A stretch of DNA of 64,000 nucleotides from Luteitalea sp. (lineage in GTDB: Bacteria > Acidobacteriota > Vicinamibacteria > Vicinamibacterales > Vicinamibacteraceae): the NCBI GenBank assembly GCA_009377495.1, contig WHTZ01000009.1, forward strand, positions 1 through 64,000, written 5' to 3'. Position 1 is the first letter of the stretch; each line of letters begins with the position of its first letter. Below, one piece after another: positions 38,318 to 48,857 of this stretch. Below the pieces are notes generated by a model. That model worked only from the letters and a program-made list of their open reading frames with translations. It was not told the DNA's origin and did no database searches. Both the position numbers and the translations under genes were made by a program.

Positions 38318-38814
38318 CAAACCCACCCTCGTGGCGCGGCCCTCGAACTGGCCGCGCGGCCAGTTGCCGAGGCCGGCGGGGTCTCGGGTGGAGTGGCGGC
38401 GTTGCTCTGGCGCGAGCGGTCGGCCCGCGTCAGATGCCACGAACACGGCACGCACGCAGACGCGGCGTGCGTTCAGCCAGCGGCGAATCTCCAGATGGCG
38501 TAAACAACAAAGACAAGCGCCGCGGCAACTATCATCACGAGCTCTGCTCGATACAGCCAGCTTTTGGGTTGTGACACTCAACACCTCATTGAGCTATCTG
38601 GATAGTCCGATCCTATACGAGCTCGCCCGATTCAGGTTGCGACTCGCTCCCGGGACGTGGCGTCCCATTACCGGACGGTCGCCAGCCTCAGACTACCGGC
38701 CTGCGAAACCTTCAATGATCGCACTCCTTCGGCGGCACTGGGCTTGCTCAGAACAAGGCCGCCCTCTGCGGATGCGGCTCAGGAGTGATTTTTTTCACAA
38801 GAGGTGTCCGGACC
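38318..38814. other. Intergenic region with one possible small gene
   Basis: Apart from the 34-codon frame on the minus strand (38473-38577) I see no gene. At 38330-38370 there are GC-rich inverted repeats (GGCCGCGCGGCC). A weak stem (GCCGC ... GCGGC) followed by seven Ts at about 38757-38796 could be a terminator reading right. Confidence 0.4.
38473..38577 (-). CDS. Possible 34-residue single-span membrane peptide
   Basis: A GTG start with GAGG six bases upstream opens a frame of 34 codons: MSQPKSWLYRAEL, then the hydrophobic VMIVAAALVFVVYAIWRF and AAG at the end. One membrane span flanked by basic residues, with an aromatic belt, is what a real small membrane protein looks like. It could also be the end of a lost gene, because a stop codon lies directly before the GTG. 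It lies antisense to no known gene and is convergent with the DUF1028 gene. Confidence 0.45.
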   Translation of the reverse strand: MSQPKSWLYRAELVMIVAAALVFVVYAIWRFAAG

Positions 38815-38957
38815 CGACTTTTTGCTTGACCAGAATTTTGTGTGCGGCGGTCCGTGGTCGGGACCCCGTGCCTGGATGCGTTCTCGCGGCCCATACCGCC
38901 CGTCTGGTGCCCGTTCTTCGTCGCAGCAAGGATGCAAGGCGCCTCGGACCGCGCGCG
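38815..38957 (+). repeat. 5' flank shared by the two HNH (DUF222) copies, copy 2
   Basis: Matches 5254-5395 (shared TTGCTTGAC, TCGGGACCCCGTGCCTGGAT and others). It leads directly into the truncated HNH coding region, with about 595 bases of coding sequence missing at the junction near 38957-38975. Confidence 0.7.
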
Positions 38958-38974
38958 CGGTGACCTGAGGGCGT

Positions 38975-39845
38975 CTGGTGATCCGCGGCCGGCTCACGCC
39001 GGAGCTTGGGGCCGTGGTGCACCGGGCGCTCGAGGCAGCGGCCGACCGCCTCTTCCGAGAGACCGCGACCGTACCACCGAGTGATGATGGCACGCCGGAG
39101 GTCACCCCGGCCCAACGCCGCGCCGACGCCCTCGGTCTTCTGGCCGAGAGCGCGCTGGCCAGTGGCCTGGATCGCGGGACGGCAGGCGATCGATATCAAG
39201 TTGTGATTCACGTCGATGAGGACACCCTGAAAGACGGGGCCCGACCCGCCGCGGACCCGGTCGAGCCCGATACGGGCCAGGCGGTGCTGGAGGACGCCGA
39301 GGGCGCGTACGTTTCCTATGAAACTCGCGGCGGATCGCCTGCGACGCGTCGACCGTGGTGATGCGGCACACGCCGGACGGGGCGGTGCTCGATGTTGGCC
39401 GGAAGCGGCGGACGATCCCGCCAGCGATCCGCCGGGCGCTGGCCGCCCGCGATCGCCGCTGCCGGTTTCCGGGCTGCACGGCGCGACACGGTGAGGCCCA
39501 CCACGTTCGACACTGGGCGAATGGCGGGCCGACGCGGCTCACCAATCTCGTCTTACGGTGCAAACACCATCACCGGGCCGTCCATGAAGAGGGCTTCACA
39601 CTCACGCAGGGCGCCGATGGGACGACGCGGGCGACCAGGTCCGTGACCCGCTGGCACCCATCGCTGCGCGGCTGGCGGCCGCCGACATCCAGATTGGCCC
39701 GCACACGGCCACGCCGCTGTGGCTCGGTGAGCGGCTCGACGTGGGTTGGGCACTCGACGTCCTGCGGGATCGTCCGGTGGAGGGTACCCCAGGCGGTGGC
39801 GTTCCCGCGGAAACCCGAGTCGGGACGTCGCAGCGCTGCGCCGTG
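38975..39845 (+). pseudogene. DUF222-HNH pseudogene (deleted and frameshifted copy)
   Basis: Aligns with 5990-6905 of the intact HNH gene. The N-terminal half is missing (a jump from the 5' flank straight to VIRGRLTPELGAVV). One base is lost near 39325 (ACGTCGCGG in copy 1, ACTCGCGG here), shifting the frame from the DUF222 end (38978-39361) to the HNH part (39355 on). About 70 more bases are missing after 39625. The HNH module itself is intact in the second frame (CRFPGCTARHGEAHHVRHWA ... CKHHHRAVHEEGF). The remnant ends near 39845 with TRVGTS-like residues. Confidence 0.85.
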
Positions 39846-40290
39846 TCAGGTGGGACGTGACCGGGTGAACATTGGCGCAGTCGCAGCAGACCGGCCGACG
39901 GTAGACGCGTGGGCAGATCGTCTTGTGGACGCGAGCGGGATGCGGCTCGACGCGCGGCGCATCACCGTTCGGTCAGCGTTGGGTCCAGCGGCGATCAGGC
40001 TCGGCGGTATGAGGCTGGCTCGCTACGACTGGTGGCTTGTATCAGCTGAAGCGATAGCGTGCGTGGATACAGGTTGCGTAGCGAGGGGCCTTCCGCCTTC
40101 GCGCTCCGCGCTTCGGCGGACCGCCGTAGCCTTGGCGAGGGCGGTCAGGCCCCTCGTCGCGCGGCCTGAAGGCCGCGCGCTACGTACATCGGGTGAACGA
40201 GCGCGCTGCGACACCGTTACCGATTCAGCGCTACATGCCACTAGCCTTCAGTCACGTCGCGCCCCGCGCGGGTGATGAACACTGAATCTG
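39846..40290. other. Intergenic region after the HNH pseudogene
   Basis: No convincing gene in 445 bases; the open frame crossing it has no family features. Its right half is a compound palindromic repeat, listed separately. Confidence 0.5.
40081..40183. repeat. Compound REP-like repeat
   Basis: GTAGCGAGGGGCC (from 40078) pairs with GGCCCCTCG near 40149. Between them is CCTTCCGCCTTC ... CGCTTCGGCGGA, shared with the tamB insert at 29761. Then come GCGCGGCC-TGAA-GGCCGCGC (40159-40178) and GCTAC. This is the intergenic form of the repeats found inside coding regions elsewhere in the window. Confidence 0.75.
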
Positions 40291-40698
40291 CTAGGGCACC
40301 AGGCGAAATTGCTCGACGTGCTTCGGGCGCACCAGCGTGAAGTCCCGACGGTCGGTCGTCGCCAGCGTGACGAGTCCTAGCCGCTCGGCCACCGCGACGA
40401 CCGAAGCATCGACGAGACCAATAGCAGGGTACTTGCCCAGCAGCTCCTCGCAGCGCACGAGGTCCTCGGTGGTCACCGCCTCGACCATCACCTCGCCCAT
40501 TGCCAGCGAGTGAGTGAACTTGCGCTCCGCGGCCGGGCCGAGACGCGTGTGGAGCAGATACGCGACCTCAGGCAGGATGGTGACGGGCGCCGTCATCAGC
40601 TCGCGAGTTTCCTCGAGGTAGGTGCGCACACGCAGGTGCCACTCGTCGCTACGGTCAGCAAGTGCGTAAATGACGCCCGTGTCGACAAGCAAGGACAT
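40291..40698 (-). CDS. PIN-domain ribonuclease toxin (VapC-like)
   Basis: 135 residues. The PIN acidic residues are visible: Asp6 (LLVDTGVIYAL), Glu44 (ILPEVAYLL), Asp97 (GLVDASVVAVAERL) and Asp116/119 (LATTDRRDF). VapC-type toxins cut RNA using Mg2+. The ATG overlaps the stop of the upstream ribbon-helix-helix antitoxin gene (TAATG), the usual antitoxin-first order on this strand. Confidence 0.9.
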   Translation of the reverse strand: MSLLVDTGVIYALADRSDEWHLRVRTYLEETRELMTAPVTILPEVAYLLHTRLGPAAERKFTHSLAMGEVMVEAVTTEDLVRCEELLGKYPAIGLVDASVVAVAERLGLVTLATTDRRDFTLVRPKHVEQFRLVP

Positions 40699-41030
40699 TA
40701 GCGCTTCGAGCCTCGGCGGCCCACGAAACTGCTACCGCTCCGCGCGGAGCGCCGAGCCGGCGCCCGCTTCCCAGGTGTCCGGCGAGCCGCGTCGTCATGC
40801 GGTTCCAGATCCTTCCACAACCACTCTTCGTGTCGCTCGGCGACATCACGTTGACCACTCGCGCCAATCGCAGTAAACGCCGGCAACCCGAGGCCTTGCT
40901 GCTTACGTTCGACTACGTACACCGCGAGCGCCTCACGCACGAGGGAGGCTACCGGCCGACGGTCGCGCCGCGCGAGCGCCTGAAGGTCTCGTTCTGTATC
41001 AGGGTCCAGGAAGATCGTCGTACGCCGCAT
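40698..41030 (-). CDS. Ribbon-helix-helix antitoxin (VapB-like)
   Basis: 110 residues. N-terminal RHH fold: MRRTTIFLDPDTERDLQALA, then RPVASLVREALAVYVVERK. The second half is basic and probably binds the toxin. It likely represses its own promoter. A possible -10-like region lies in the AT-richer stretch TATGCTAGCATACG (41038-41051), which is nearly palindromic and directly upstream of the start, so it is a good operator candidate. Confidence 0.85.
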   Translation of the reverse strand: MRRTTIFLDPDTERDLQALARRDRRPVASLVREALAVYVVERKQQGLGLPAFTAIGASGQRDVAERHEEWLWKDLEPHDDAARRTPGKRAPARRSARSGSSFVGRRGSKR

Positions 41031-41114
41031 ATGACGTATGCTAGCATACGTGCGTCAAGATCACAGCGCAGCCCAACCACCGCCCCGTCGTGGCGACACA
41101 CGTGGGCCTAGGGC

Positions 41115-42656
41115 TTAAAGCGGGATGTTCCCGTGCTTCTTCTTCGGTGAGGTGTCGCGCTTGGTCTCGAGGCTGGTCAGGGCGGCGACGAGCCGGCGGC
41201 GGGTCTCACGGGGCGCGATGACGGCGTCGATGAACCCGCGACTCGCCGCAACGTACGGATTCGCGAACTTCTCGCGGAACTCGGCAACGCGAGCCGCGCG
41301 CCGCTGATCACGATCCTCCGCCGCGTCGATCTCGCGCTTGTAGAGCACGTTGACAGCAGCTTCAGGCCCCATGACGGCAATCTCTGCGCTGGGCCACGCG
41401 AAGTTGACGTCCGTGCGAATGTGCTTGCTCGCCATCACGCAGTAGGCACCGCCGTACGCCTTCCGCGTAATCACGGTGACCTTGGGAACCGACGCTTCGG
41501 CAAACGCGTAGAGCAGCTTCGCGCCGTGGCGGATGATGCCGCCATACTCTTGAACCGTCCCCGGCAGAAAGCCGGGCACATCCTCGAAGGTGACGAGCGG
41601 AATGTTGAAGGCATCGCAAAAGCGGACGAAGCGCGCGCCCTTGACCGACGCGTCGATATCCAGGCATCCGGCAAGGTGCGCCGGCTGATTCGCGACCAGA
41701 CCGACCGTTCGGCCCCCCAGCCGTGCGAAGCCCACGATGATGTTGCGCGCGTAGTGCTGATGAACCTCGAGGAACGTATCGCGATCCATCACCGTCTGCA
41801 CGAGCTCGTGCATGTCATACGGCTGGTTCGGAGAGGCCGGTACGAGCGCATCCAGAGGCGCATCTTCACGATCGGGCGGGTCACCTGAGTCGACCACCGG
41901 TGGATCGTCGAGATTGTTGCTCGGCAAGTACGAGAGCAGGTCGCGGATCAGGGCGAGGCAGGTGCGATCATCAGGCACGGCAAAGTGCGCAACGCCGCTC
42001 TTCGTGTTGTGTGACATCGCGCCACCGAGCTGCTCCTTGGTCACCTCTTCGTGCGTCACGCCCCTGATCACGTCCGGTCCGGTCACGAACATGTAGCTCG
42101 TGCCGTCGACCATGATGTTGAAATCGGTCAGCGCCGGCGAGTAGACCGCCCCCCCGGCGCACGGCCCCATGATGGCGGAGATCTGCGGAACGACGCCGGA
42201 CGCGAGCACGTTTCTCAAGAAGATATCGGCGTAGCCACCGAGCGAGAGGACGCCCTCCTGAATACGCGCGCCGCCCGAATCGTTGAGCCCGACGATCGGC
42301 GCACCCATCTTGACCGCGAGATCCATGATCTTCACGATCTTCGCGGCGTTGGTCTCCGAGAGCGAGCCTCCAAAGACGGTGAAGTCCTGCGCGAACCCGT
42401 AGACGAGACGGCCGTCAACGCGGCCGCTTCCGGCGACCACACCATCGCCAGGCACGAGCTGCCCCTCCATCCCGAAATCACGGCAGCGATGGACGACGAA
42501 CTTGTCTATCTCTTCGAACGTGCCAGGGTCGAGCAGGAGCTCCATCCGCTCGCGCGCCGTGAGCTTGCCCGCCGCGTGCTGGCGCTCGATCCGCGCCTCG
42601 CCGCCGCCGATCTCGGCCAACCGTTCGAGCTCGGCGAGCTTGTCCTTTGGGTTCAT
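41115..42656 (-). CDS. Acyl-CoA carboxylase, carboxyltransferase (beta) subunit
   Basis: 513 residues starting [20 protein letters not shown]. Crotonase-like carboxyltransferase halves: [42 protein letters not shown] (oxyanion Gly pair), then [32 protein letters not shown] and the final KHGNIPL, the hallmark end of propionyl-CoA carboxylase beta chains. It transfers the carboxyl group from biotin to propionyl-CoA or a similar acyl-CoA. Its biotin partners are probably at 31231-33299. It follows the transaldolase gene by 14 bases on the same strand. Confidence 0.95.
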   Translation of the reverse strand: MNPKDKLAELERLAEIGGGEARIERQHAAGKLTARERMELLLDPGTFEEIDKFVVHRCRDFGMEGQLVPGDGVVAGSGRVDGRLVYGFAQDFTVFGGSLSETNAAKIVKIMDLAVKMGAPIVGLNDSGGARIQEGVLSLGGYADIFLRNVLASGVVPQISAIMGPCAGGAVYSPALTDFNIMVDGTSYMFVTGPDVIRGVTHEEVTKEQLGGAMSHNTKSGVAHFAVPDDRTCLALIRDLLSYLPSNNLDDPPVVDSGDPPDREDAPLDALVPASPNQPYDMHELVQTVMDRDTFLEVHQHYARNIIVGFARLGGRTVGLVANQPAHLAGCLDIDASVKGARFVRFCDAFNIPLVTFEDVPGFLPGTVQEYGGIIRHGAKLLYAFAEASVPKVTVITRKAYGGAYCVMASKHIRTDVNFAWPSAEIAVMGPEAAVNVLYKREIDAAEDRDQRRAARVAEFREKFANPYVAASRGFIDAVIAPRETRRRLVAALTSLETKRDTSPKKKHGNIPL

Positions 42657-42670
42657 GGGCCGCGTGATGC

Positions 42671-43324
42671 TCAGGCCTTCACCGCTTGAGCCTTCTCCCA
42701 GTCCTTCAAGAAGCGCTCGAGACCGATGTCGGTGAGCGGATGCTTGAAGAGCGCTTCGATCACGGTGGCCGGACACGTGCAGATGTCGGCGCCCATCCGC
42801 GCCGCCTGGACGACGTGCATCGGGCTGCGTGCGCTCGCCACGAGCACCTCGGTGGCGAAATCGTAGTTGTCGAAGATCTCGACGATTTCCTCGATGAGTC
42901 GCATCCCATCCGATGCGATGTCGTCGACGCGCCCGACGAACGGGCTGACATAGCTGGCGCCCACCTTCGCCGCGAGCAACGCCTGCGCGGCCGAGAACAC
43001 CAGGGTCACGTTGACGCGATGCCCATCGGCCCTCAAGCGCCCGCACGCCTTCAACCCTTCTGGGCCGAACGGCACCTTCACAACGATGTGCTCGTCGATC
43101 GCGGCGAGATCGCGACCTTCGCGCACCATACCCTCGGCATCGGTCGCCACAACTTCCGCGCTCACGGGGCCGCGTACGAGATCACAGATTCGCTTCAAGA
43201 TCTGTCTATGGTCTTCCTCCTCCTTGGCGAGGAGCGATGGGTTGGTCGTGATGCCGTCGATGATCCCAATCGGAACGAGCTTCTCGATGTCCTTGAGGCT
43301 GCCGGTGTCGATGAAGAGTTTCAT
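42671..43324 (-). CDS. Transaldolase / fructose-6-phosphate aldolase family
   Basis: 217 residues, the length of the short (FSA/TalC) transaldolases. Conserved features: [28 protein letters not shown], the Schiff-base Lys83 in [43 protein letters not shown] and [14 protein letters not shown]. It moves a dihydroxyacetone unit between sugar phosphates in the pentose-phosphate network. It probably forms an operon with the downstream carboxyltransferase. Confidence 0.94.
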   Translation of the reverse strand: MKLFIDTGSLKDIEKLVPIGIIDGITTNPSLLAKEEEDHRQILKRICDLVRGPVSAEVVATDAEGMVREGRDLAAIDEHIVVKVPFGPEGLKACGRLRADGHRVNVTLVFSAAQALLAAKVGASYVSPFVGRVDDIASDGMRLIEEIVEIFDNYDFATEVLVASARSPMHVVQAARMGADICTCPATVIEALFKHPLTDIGLERFLKDWEKAQAVKA

Positions 43325-43362
43325 GACCTGCTCCAGTGTTTCCAGTTGTCCAGTGTCCGGGT

Positions 43363-43386
43363 GGCGCCCCTAAAGGGGCGCCCTAC
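43363..43386 (-). repeat. REP-like palindrome supplying the stop of the FAH-family gene
   Basis: GGCGCCCC-TAAA-GGGGCGCC followed by CTAC. On the minus strand the GTAG head overlaps the end of the upstream gene: its last codon GCG is followed by TAG from GTAG. Same design as the element in nrdJ but with a different arm sequence. Confidence 0.85.
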
Positions 43387-44162
43387 GCAAGGCCAAATCG
43401 CTGTCCGGCCACCACGGGATTCGTCAGTTCCCCGACGCCCTCCACCTTTATGGTGACACGATCACCCGCCTGAAGGGGACCAATGCCGGACGGCGTGCCT
43501 GTGGAGATGATATCGCCGGGCAGCAGCGTCATGATGGCGGACACGTACGCCACGAGCTGCGCGATGGGAAAGATCAGTTGGCGCGTGCTCGATGCCTGTC
43601 GCCGCTCGCCGTTCACCCAACCCTCGACCTCCAGGGCGTCCAGGTGCAGGCCGGTCGCCAGACACGGTCCCACGGGCGCGAACGTGTCGAAGCCCTTCGC
43701 GCGGGTATAACGGCGGTCCGTCCGCTGGATGTCACGGGCGGTGACATCGTTCACACAGACGGCGCCGAGCACGTACTCGAGCGCCTCGCGCTCGGCAACT
43801 CGCGTGGCACGCCGGCCGACGACCACGCCAAGCTCCGCTTCGTGGTCCACGCGTCCCACACCGGTGGGAATGACGACACGCTCGCCCGGCCCCACCACGG
43901 CCGTTGATGGCTTGAGGAACACGATCGGCTCGGCGGGCACGGTCTTGCCTTGCTCGGCGGCGTGGTCCTTGTAGTTCAGACCGATCGCCACGATCTTCGA
44001 GGGCACGACCGGCGCGAGCAATCGCTCCGGCTTCGCGATCGGCGCCACCTCACGCCAGTCGCCGAAGATGTCTCCCTCGACGAGATGGCACACCCCATCA
44101 CGCTCGACCGCGTATCGTGCCGCGCCGTTGTGATGGAATCGATAGAATCGTGCAGTGCTCAA
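43383..44162 (-). CDS. Fumarylacetoacetate hydrolase (FAH) family protein
   Basis: 259 residues. N-terminal DUF2437-like part (RFYRFHHNGAARYAVERDGV), then the FAH fold: KIVAIGLNYKDHAAEQ, PIVFLKPSTAVVGPG, VDHEAELGVVVGR (metal-binding Glu), VNDVTARDIQ, KGFDTFAPVGPCL and ISTGTPSGIGPLQAGD. Members hydrolyse or decarboxylate acyl-pyruvates, such as acylpyruvase or 2-hydroxyhepta-diene-dioate isomerase; the exact substrate cannot be told. The stop codon comes from a REP-like palindrome. Confidence 0.9.
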   Translation of the reverse strand: MSTARFYRFHHNGAARYAVERDGVCHLVEGDIFGDWREVAPIAKPERLLAPVVPSKIVAIGLNYKDHAAEQGKTVPAEPIVFLKPSTAVVGPGERVVIPTGVGRVDHEAELGVVVGRRATRVAEREALEYVLGAVCVNDVTARDIQRTDRRYTRAKGFDTFAPVGPCLATGLHLDALEVEGWVNGERRQASSTRQLIFPIAQLVAYVSAIMTLLPGDIISTGTPSGIGPLQAGDRVTIKVEGVGELTNPVVAGQRFGLA

Positions 44163-44194
44163 TCTTGTCCCTCGATGGCGCTTGATCCTTCGAT

Positions 44195-44233
44195 GGCGCC
44201 CCTAAAGGGGCGCCCTACAAACGGGCGCCCTAC
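44195..44233 (-). repeat. REP-like palindrome and a half copy at the end of the lipoprotein gene
   Basis: A full element (GGCGCCCC-TAAA-GGGGCGCC-CTAC, 44195-44218), identical in its arms to 43363-43386, is followed by a half copy GGGCGCCCTAC (44223-44233). The CTA of the half copy is the TAG stop of the lipoprotein gene read on the minus strand (CAG TAG). Confidence 0.85.
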
Positions 44234-45665
44234 TGCGCCATGTCCTCGACGCGATTCGACTCGTCGCTCCGGTTCCCGTCGACGTCGACCGCCACCACCG
44301 CATACTCGTACGTCACACCGGGCTCGGCCGTCGTGTCGCGGTAGGTCGTTTCCTTGATCGGTGACGAGGTAATCGGCTCGAGCGGTTGGCCTGGCTCGCC
44401 GCGCAGCACGACGTAGCCCGCGAGGTCCGGCTCCCTATTCGGCTCCCAGATCAAGCTGACACCACCCTCGCTGCCCACCGACGAGAGGTTGGCCGGCGCC
44501 GCCGGCGCGAAGGTGTCCTTCGGCGTGACGCATGTCGCGGGCGAGAGCGGGCTCTCGAGCGTACCGCTTGGAAACGCCTGAATCGTGCGAACCGCGTAGC
44601 AACGTTGCCGGCCGAACTGGAGTCGTGGATCTTCGAACACAGGGTCGGTTGGCGACACCGGCACCGGCGTCACCAACCGCGCCGCGGACGCGGGCGCACT
44701 GGGGCCGGGCAGCTCATAGATTGCGAAGGCGTGCGGCGGCACACCGGGCAGGGCCGGTCGTGCCGGTAGCCAGCCTTCTTCCGCCCTGGCTTCGTTGACC
44801 GGTCGCTGAACGGGCATCCGAATGCGCGCAGGCACTTGCCACTTCAGTGTGAATGCGTCCGCTGTATACGTGACCTCGGGTGGCCGTGGTGCAGGTGGTG
44901 TGGCGGCGAGCGGGATCGCCGCGGCATTCGAGACCGCGGCGACCCGGTTGCCACGCGCGAACGGAATCGCCACGTAGAACCGCTCGAGCAGCCGCTCAGG
45001 GGCCGGCCAGACACCACGTGCCACGGTCGCGACAAGGGCGGCGGGATCAGACGCCTCTTCTGGGCTCGCCGGAGGCGACGTCTCGGTGGGCGGCGGCGGG
45101 CCACCAGCACCGCGTGGCGGTCGACCAGCGCGCGGCCGTTCCTCACCACGCGGCGAGACGCCAGCGGCGACATCCGGGTGCACGAATCGGGTCTGCGCCC
45201 GCGTGTCCAGCGTCTCGGTCACCGTCACCGACTCGCCCTGCGCCGGACGCGGATCCTTGGCTAACGCGGCCCGCGCGGCGCGTTGCGATGCCGCCTCCTC
45301 CTCGTCCGCCTCCCCTTCGTCTGGTGGCGGCGGCAGGGCGACGTCGATGCGTCCGACCGGCGTGGCGAACAGTTCCCACTCGTCAGCATCGAGCGCCCGG
45401 CTGGCGGGCCCTACGGGCTCGCCGGTGATGCCGTACACGAGGACGTACGCGATATCGGCTGGTGTCGTCCCGTCGGCGTTCTTGTTCGGAATCGTGAAGG
45501 TAACCCGCACCGTGTTTGCTTGCCGGGTTGCGCGCACGTCCTCGATGCGCACGGGGAGCAACCGCAACGGCGCCAGCGGTGGTCCCTTCTTCCCGCACCC
45601 ACCCAATACGCCCACCAGCACGAGGGCCGCCGCGTGCGTCGCGATGGACGCGGTCCGAAAGCGGT

Positions 45666-45669
<4 letters not shown>
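44230..45669 (-). CDS. LptM-headed lipoprotein with fibronectin type III domain
   Basis: 479 residues, GTG start overlapping the hslU stop (GTGA). A lipobox (LVGVLGGC) is followed by [11 protein letters not shown], the hallmark of LptM/YifL-type lipoproteins. A beta domain (about 40-125), a Pro-rich linker (about 125-215), a further domain, and a C-terminal FN3 module (about 390-470: [20 protein letters not shown] ... [19 protein letters not shown]) follow. E. coli LptM is tiny and helps mature the LPS transporter LptD; here the motif heads a large protein, so the role is open. Its stop is supplied by a REP-like half element. Confidence 0.8.
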
Positions 45670-47045
<1,376 letters not shown>

Positions 47046-47134
47046 GAAAGGAACTGACGCAGATCGCTTGTCAAGGCACAATGATCAATGCCCAATGCTC
47101 AATGGGGGGTTCGCGAATGCTGGGGTGCTCCTCT

Positions 47135-47160
47135 CAATGCCCAGTGCGCATTGGGCATTG
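47135..47160 (-). repeat. Inverted repeat between hslV and hslU
   Basis: CAATGCCCA and TGGGCATTG form a perfect nine-base stem around GTGCGCAT. Partial copies (CAATGCCCAATGCTCAATG) lie just left at 47086-47105. It sits in the transcript between the two cistrons. A related CATTGAGCATTGACATG lies at about 33384-33400. No T-run follows on the operon strand, so it is not a standard terminator. Confidence 0.6.
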
Positions 47161-47162
47161 TT

Positions 47163-47690
47163 CTACAGCTCTTCGACCGTAATCGTGCGGTTCGTGTAAA
47201 TACAGATGTCACCCGCGATCGTCATGGCCTGCTCGGCAATCGCGCGCGCATCGAGCGACGAGTGCCGCACGAGCGCGCGCGCTGCGGCAAGCGCGTACGC
47301 TCCTCCAGACCCAATCCCGATCACCCCATCGTCCGGCTCGATCAGGTCGCCCGTGCCCGACAGCACGAACAGGTGGTGCTGGTTCATCACGAGCATCATC
47401 GCTTCGAGACGGCGGAGCAGGCGATCCGTGCGCCAGTCGCGCGCCAACTCGACGGCAGCTCGATCGAGGTTGCCCCGGTACTCTTCGAGCTTCGCTTCGA
47501 AGCGGGAAAAGAGTGCGAACGAGTCGGCTGCAGAGCCCGCGAAGCCTGCGAGGACGCGGTCGTGGTAAAGCCGACGAATCTTGCGAGCCGACTGCTTCAG
47601 GACCGTCTGACCGAACGTCACCTGGCCGTCACTCGCCATCGCCGCGCGGTCCTGATGTCGGACGGCGAGAACGGTCGTGCCGTGCATCAT
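47163..47690 (-). CDS. hslV: HslV, peptidase subunit of the HslUV protease
   Basis: 175 residues. N-terminus [13 protein letters not shown]: after removal of MMHG the catalytic Thr is exposed (TTVLAVR), as in HslV proteins of many Gram-negative groups. Other features: [36 protein letters not shown] and [16 protein letters not shown]. The chain forms a proteasome-like dodecamer. ATG 47690 or 47687 may start. It is the first gene of the hslV-hslU-lipoprotein operon. Confidence 0.96.
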   Translation of the reverse strand: MMHGTTVLAVRHQDRAAMASDGQVTFGQTVLKQSARKIRRLYHDRVLAGFAGSAADSFALFSRFEAKLEEYRGNLDRAAVELARDWRTDRLLRRLEAMMLVMNQHHLFVLSGTGDLIEPDDGVIGIGSGGAYALAAARALVRHSSLDARAIAEQAMTIAGDICIYTNRTITVEEL

Positions 47691-47856
47691 CGCTGTCGTC
47701 AGCCTAACATATGTCCGCGCAGTAGGACGGGCCCGACCCATGACGCGGACGCCGGCGGCCGGCGACCGCGGTCGAAGGGCCTGTTTCGCACCTTCTGCCG
47801 CATGAGCGTGACTGGCAACATTGTTGCAGTTATCATGAGGTAAGAAGGAGACACCC

Positions 47857-48663
47857 ATGAAGGCACGGTGGCTACTCTCGGTTGGCGCTGTGACGGTCGC
47901 GCTCGCGTTGCCCGGCACCGCCGTCGTGAATGCCGACCAGGCCCGGCCGCGGAACTCCGAGGCGGCGGGTCGGTCGTCTGGTGGCAGCTCGTCGGGAAGC
48001 GGAACGGCTGCGCCCCGAAGCGGCGGCGGCAGCGGGAGCGCGGGCAGTAGCAGCCCGCGTTCGGAGCCAAGCCGACCGCGGACGGCAGTGCCGCGCGGCA
48101 GATCCGGGTCGGTCACCAGCACAGGCACCGCCCGGCGCAAGGCTCCAGAGTACTCGCGGCCGCGCGGAAACAGCCCTGTGGTCGGTCACGCTGTCCCGCG
48201 TCGTGGCGTCTCGGGTGGTGGCGGCTCGACCATCATCGTCAGGCCCAGAAGCTACTACCCGTGGGGCTTTGGCTGGGGCAGCGGCTACTTCTATGACCCG
48301 CTCTGGTGGGGTGGTGGCTACTGGAATCCGTATTGGGGACCCGCCTGGGGCGGTTACTGGGGTCACGGCTTGGGTCCCGGGTACTCGGGCGGTCCCGGCT
48401 ACCATGGTGGATACGGAGCCTACGTCCCCGATGACCGCGGCTCGCTCCGCCTCAAGGTCAGGCCACGCGAGGCCGAGGTCTTCGTCGAGGGCGACTTCGT
48501 CGGCCAGGTGGATGACTTCGACGGTGCGTTTCAGCGACTGCACCTGCCGCCCGGCCGGCACGAGATCCAGGTGGAAGCACCCGGCTACGCGCCGCTCGAG
48601 TTCAGCGTGCTGATCGTGCGAGACCAGACGGTCACCTATCGCGGCGAGTTGAAAACCCAGTAG
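47857..48663 (+). CDS. Secreted PEGA-domain protein with Gly/Trp/Tyr-rich middle
   Basis: 268 residues, a good ribosome site (AAGGAGA). A signal peptide (to about 27) is followed by a disordered Ser/Gly/Arg/Pro-rich stretch (28-130), then a Trp/Gly/Tyr-rich segment (about 135-190: [20 protein letters not shown]). A PEGA domain (195-265) ends it ([20 protein letters not shown] ... [15 protein letters not shown]). PEGA proteins are often surface or envelope associated; the role is unknown. The TAG stop lies at the start of a cluster of REP-like repeats. Confidence 0.85.
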   Translation: MKARWLLSVGAVTVALALPGTAVVNADQARPRNSEAAGRSSGGSSSGSGTAAPRSGGGSGSAGSSSPRSEPSRPRTAVPRGRSGSVTSTGTARRKAPEYSRPRGNSPVVGHAVPRRGVSGGGGSTIIVRPRSYYPWGFGWGSGYFYDPLWWGGGYWNPYWGPAWGGYWGHGLGPGYSGGPGYHGGYGAYVPDDRGSLRLKVRPREAEVFVEGDFVGQVDDFDGAFQRLHLPPGRHEIQVEAPGYAPLEFSVLIVRDQTVTYRGELKTQ

Positions 48664-48857
48664 AGCGCGAGGGGTCTGAAGACCCCTCGCTACGTAGTGT
48701 GCCGTCGGCTCGGTAGGGCGCGGCTTTAGCCGCGCCGTCGGCGCCCCTGAAGCGCGAGGGTCTGAAGACCCCTCGCTACGTGGTGTGCCGTCAGCTCGGT
48801 CGGCACCCTAAAGGGGCGCCCTACAAAAGGGGGCGCCCTACACAGGGGCGCCGCTAC
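48660..48857. repeat. Cluster of REP-like palindromes between two convergent genes
   Basis: About five elements in 200 bases: GCGAGGGGTC-TGAA-GACCCCTCGC (48667-48690); the inverted GTAG-GGCGCGGC-TTTA-GCCGCGCC (48713-48736); a mosaic with GCGAGGGTC-TGAA-GACCCCTCG-CTAC (about 48743-48779); GGCACCC-TAAA-GGGGCGCC-CTAC; and half copies to 48857. The PEGA gene stop (plus) and the permease stop (minus) are both the TAG of a GTAG at the two edges of this cluster. The direct repeat TACGTAGTGTGCCGTCGGCT / TACGTGGTGTGCCGTCAGCT shows a local duplication. Confidence 0.85.

Noticed and set aside
42657-43046. N-terminal extension of the carboxyltransferase
   Set aside because: The upstream residues lie out of frame over the transaldolase gene; [13 protein letters not shown] is the usual family start.
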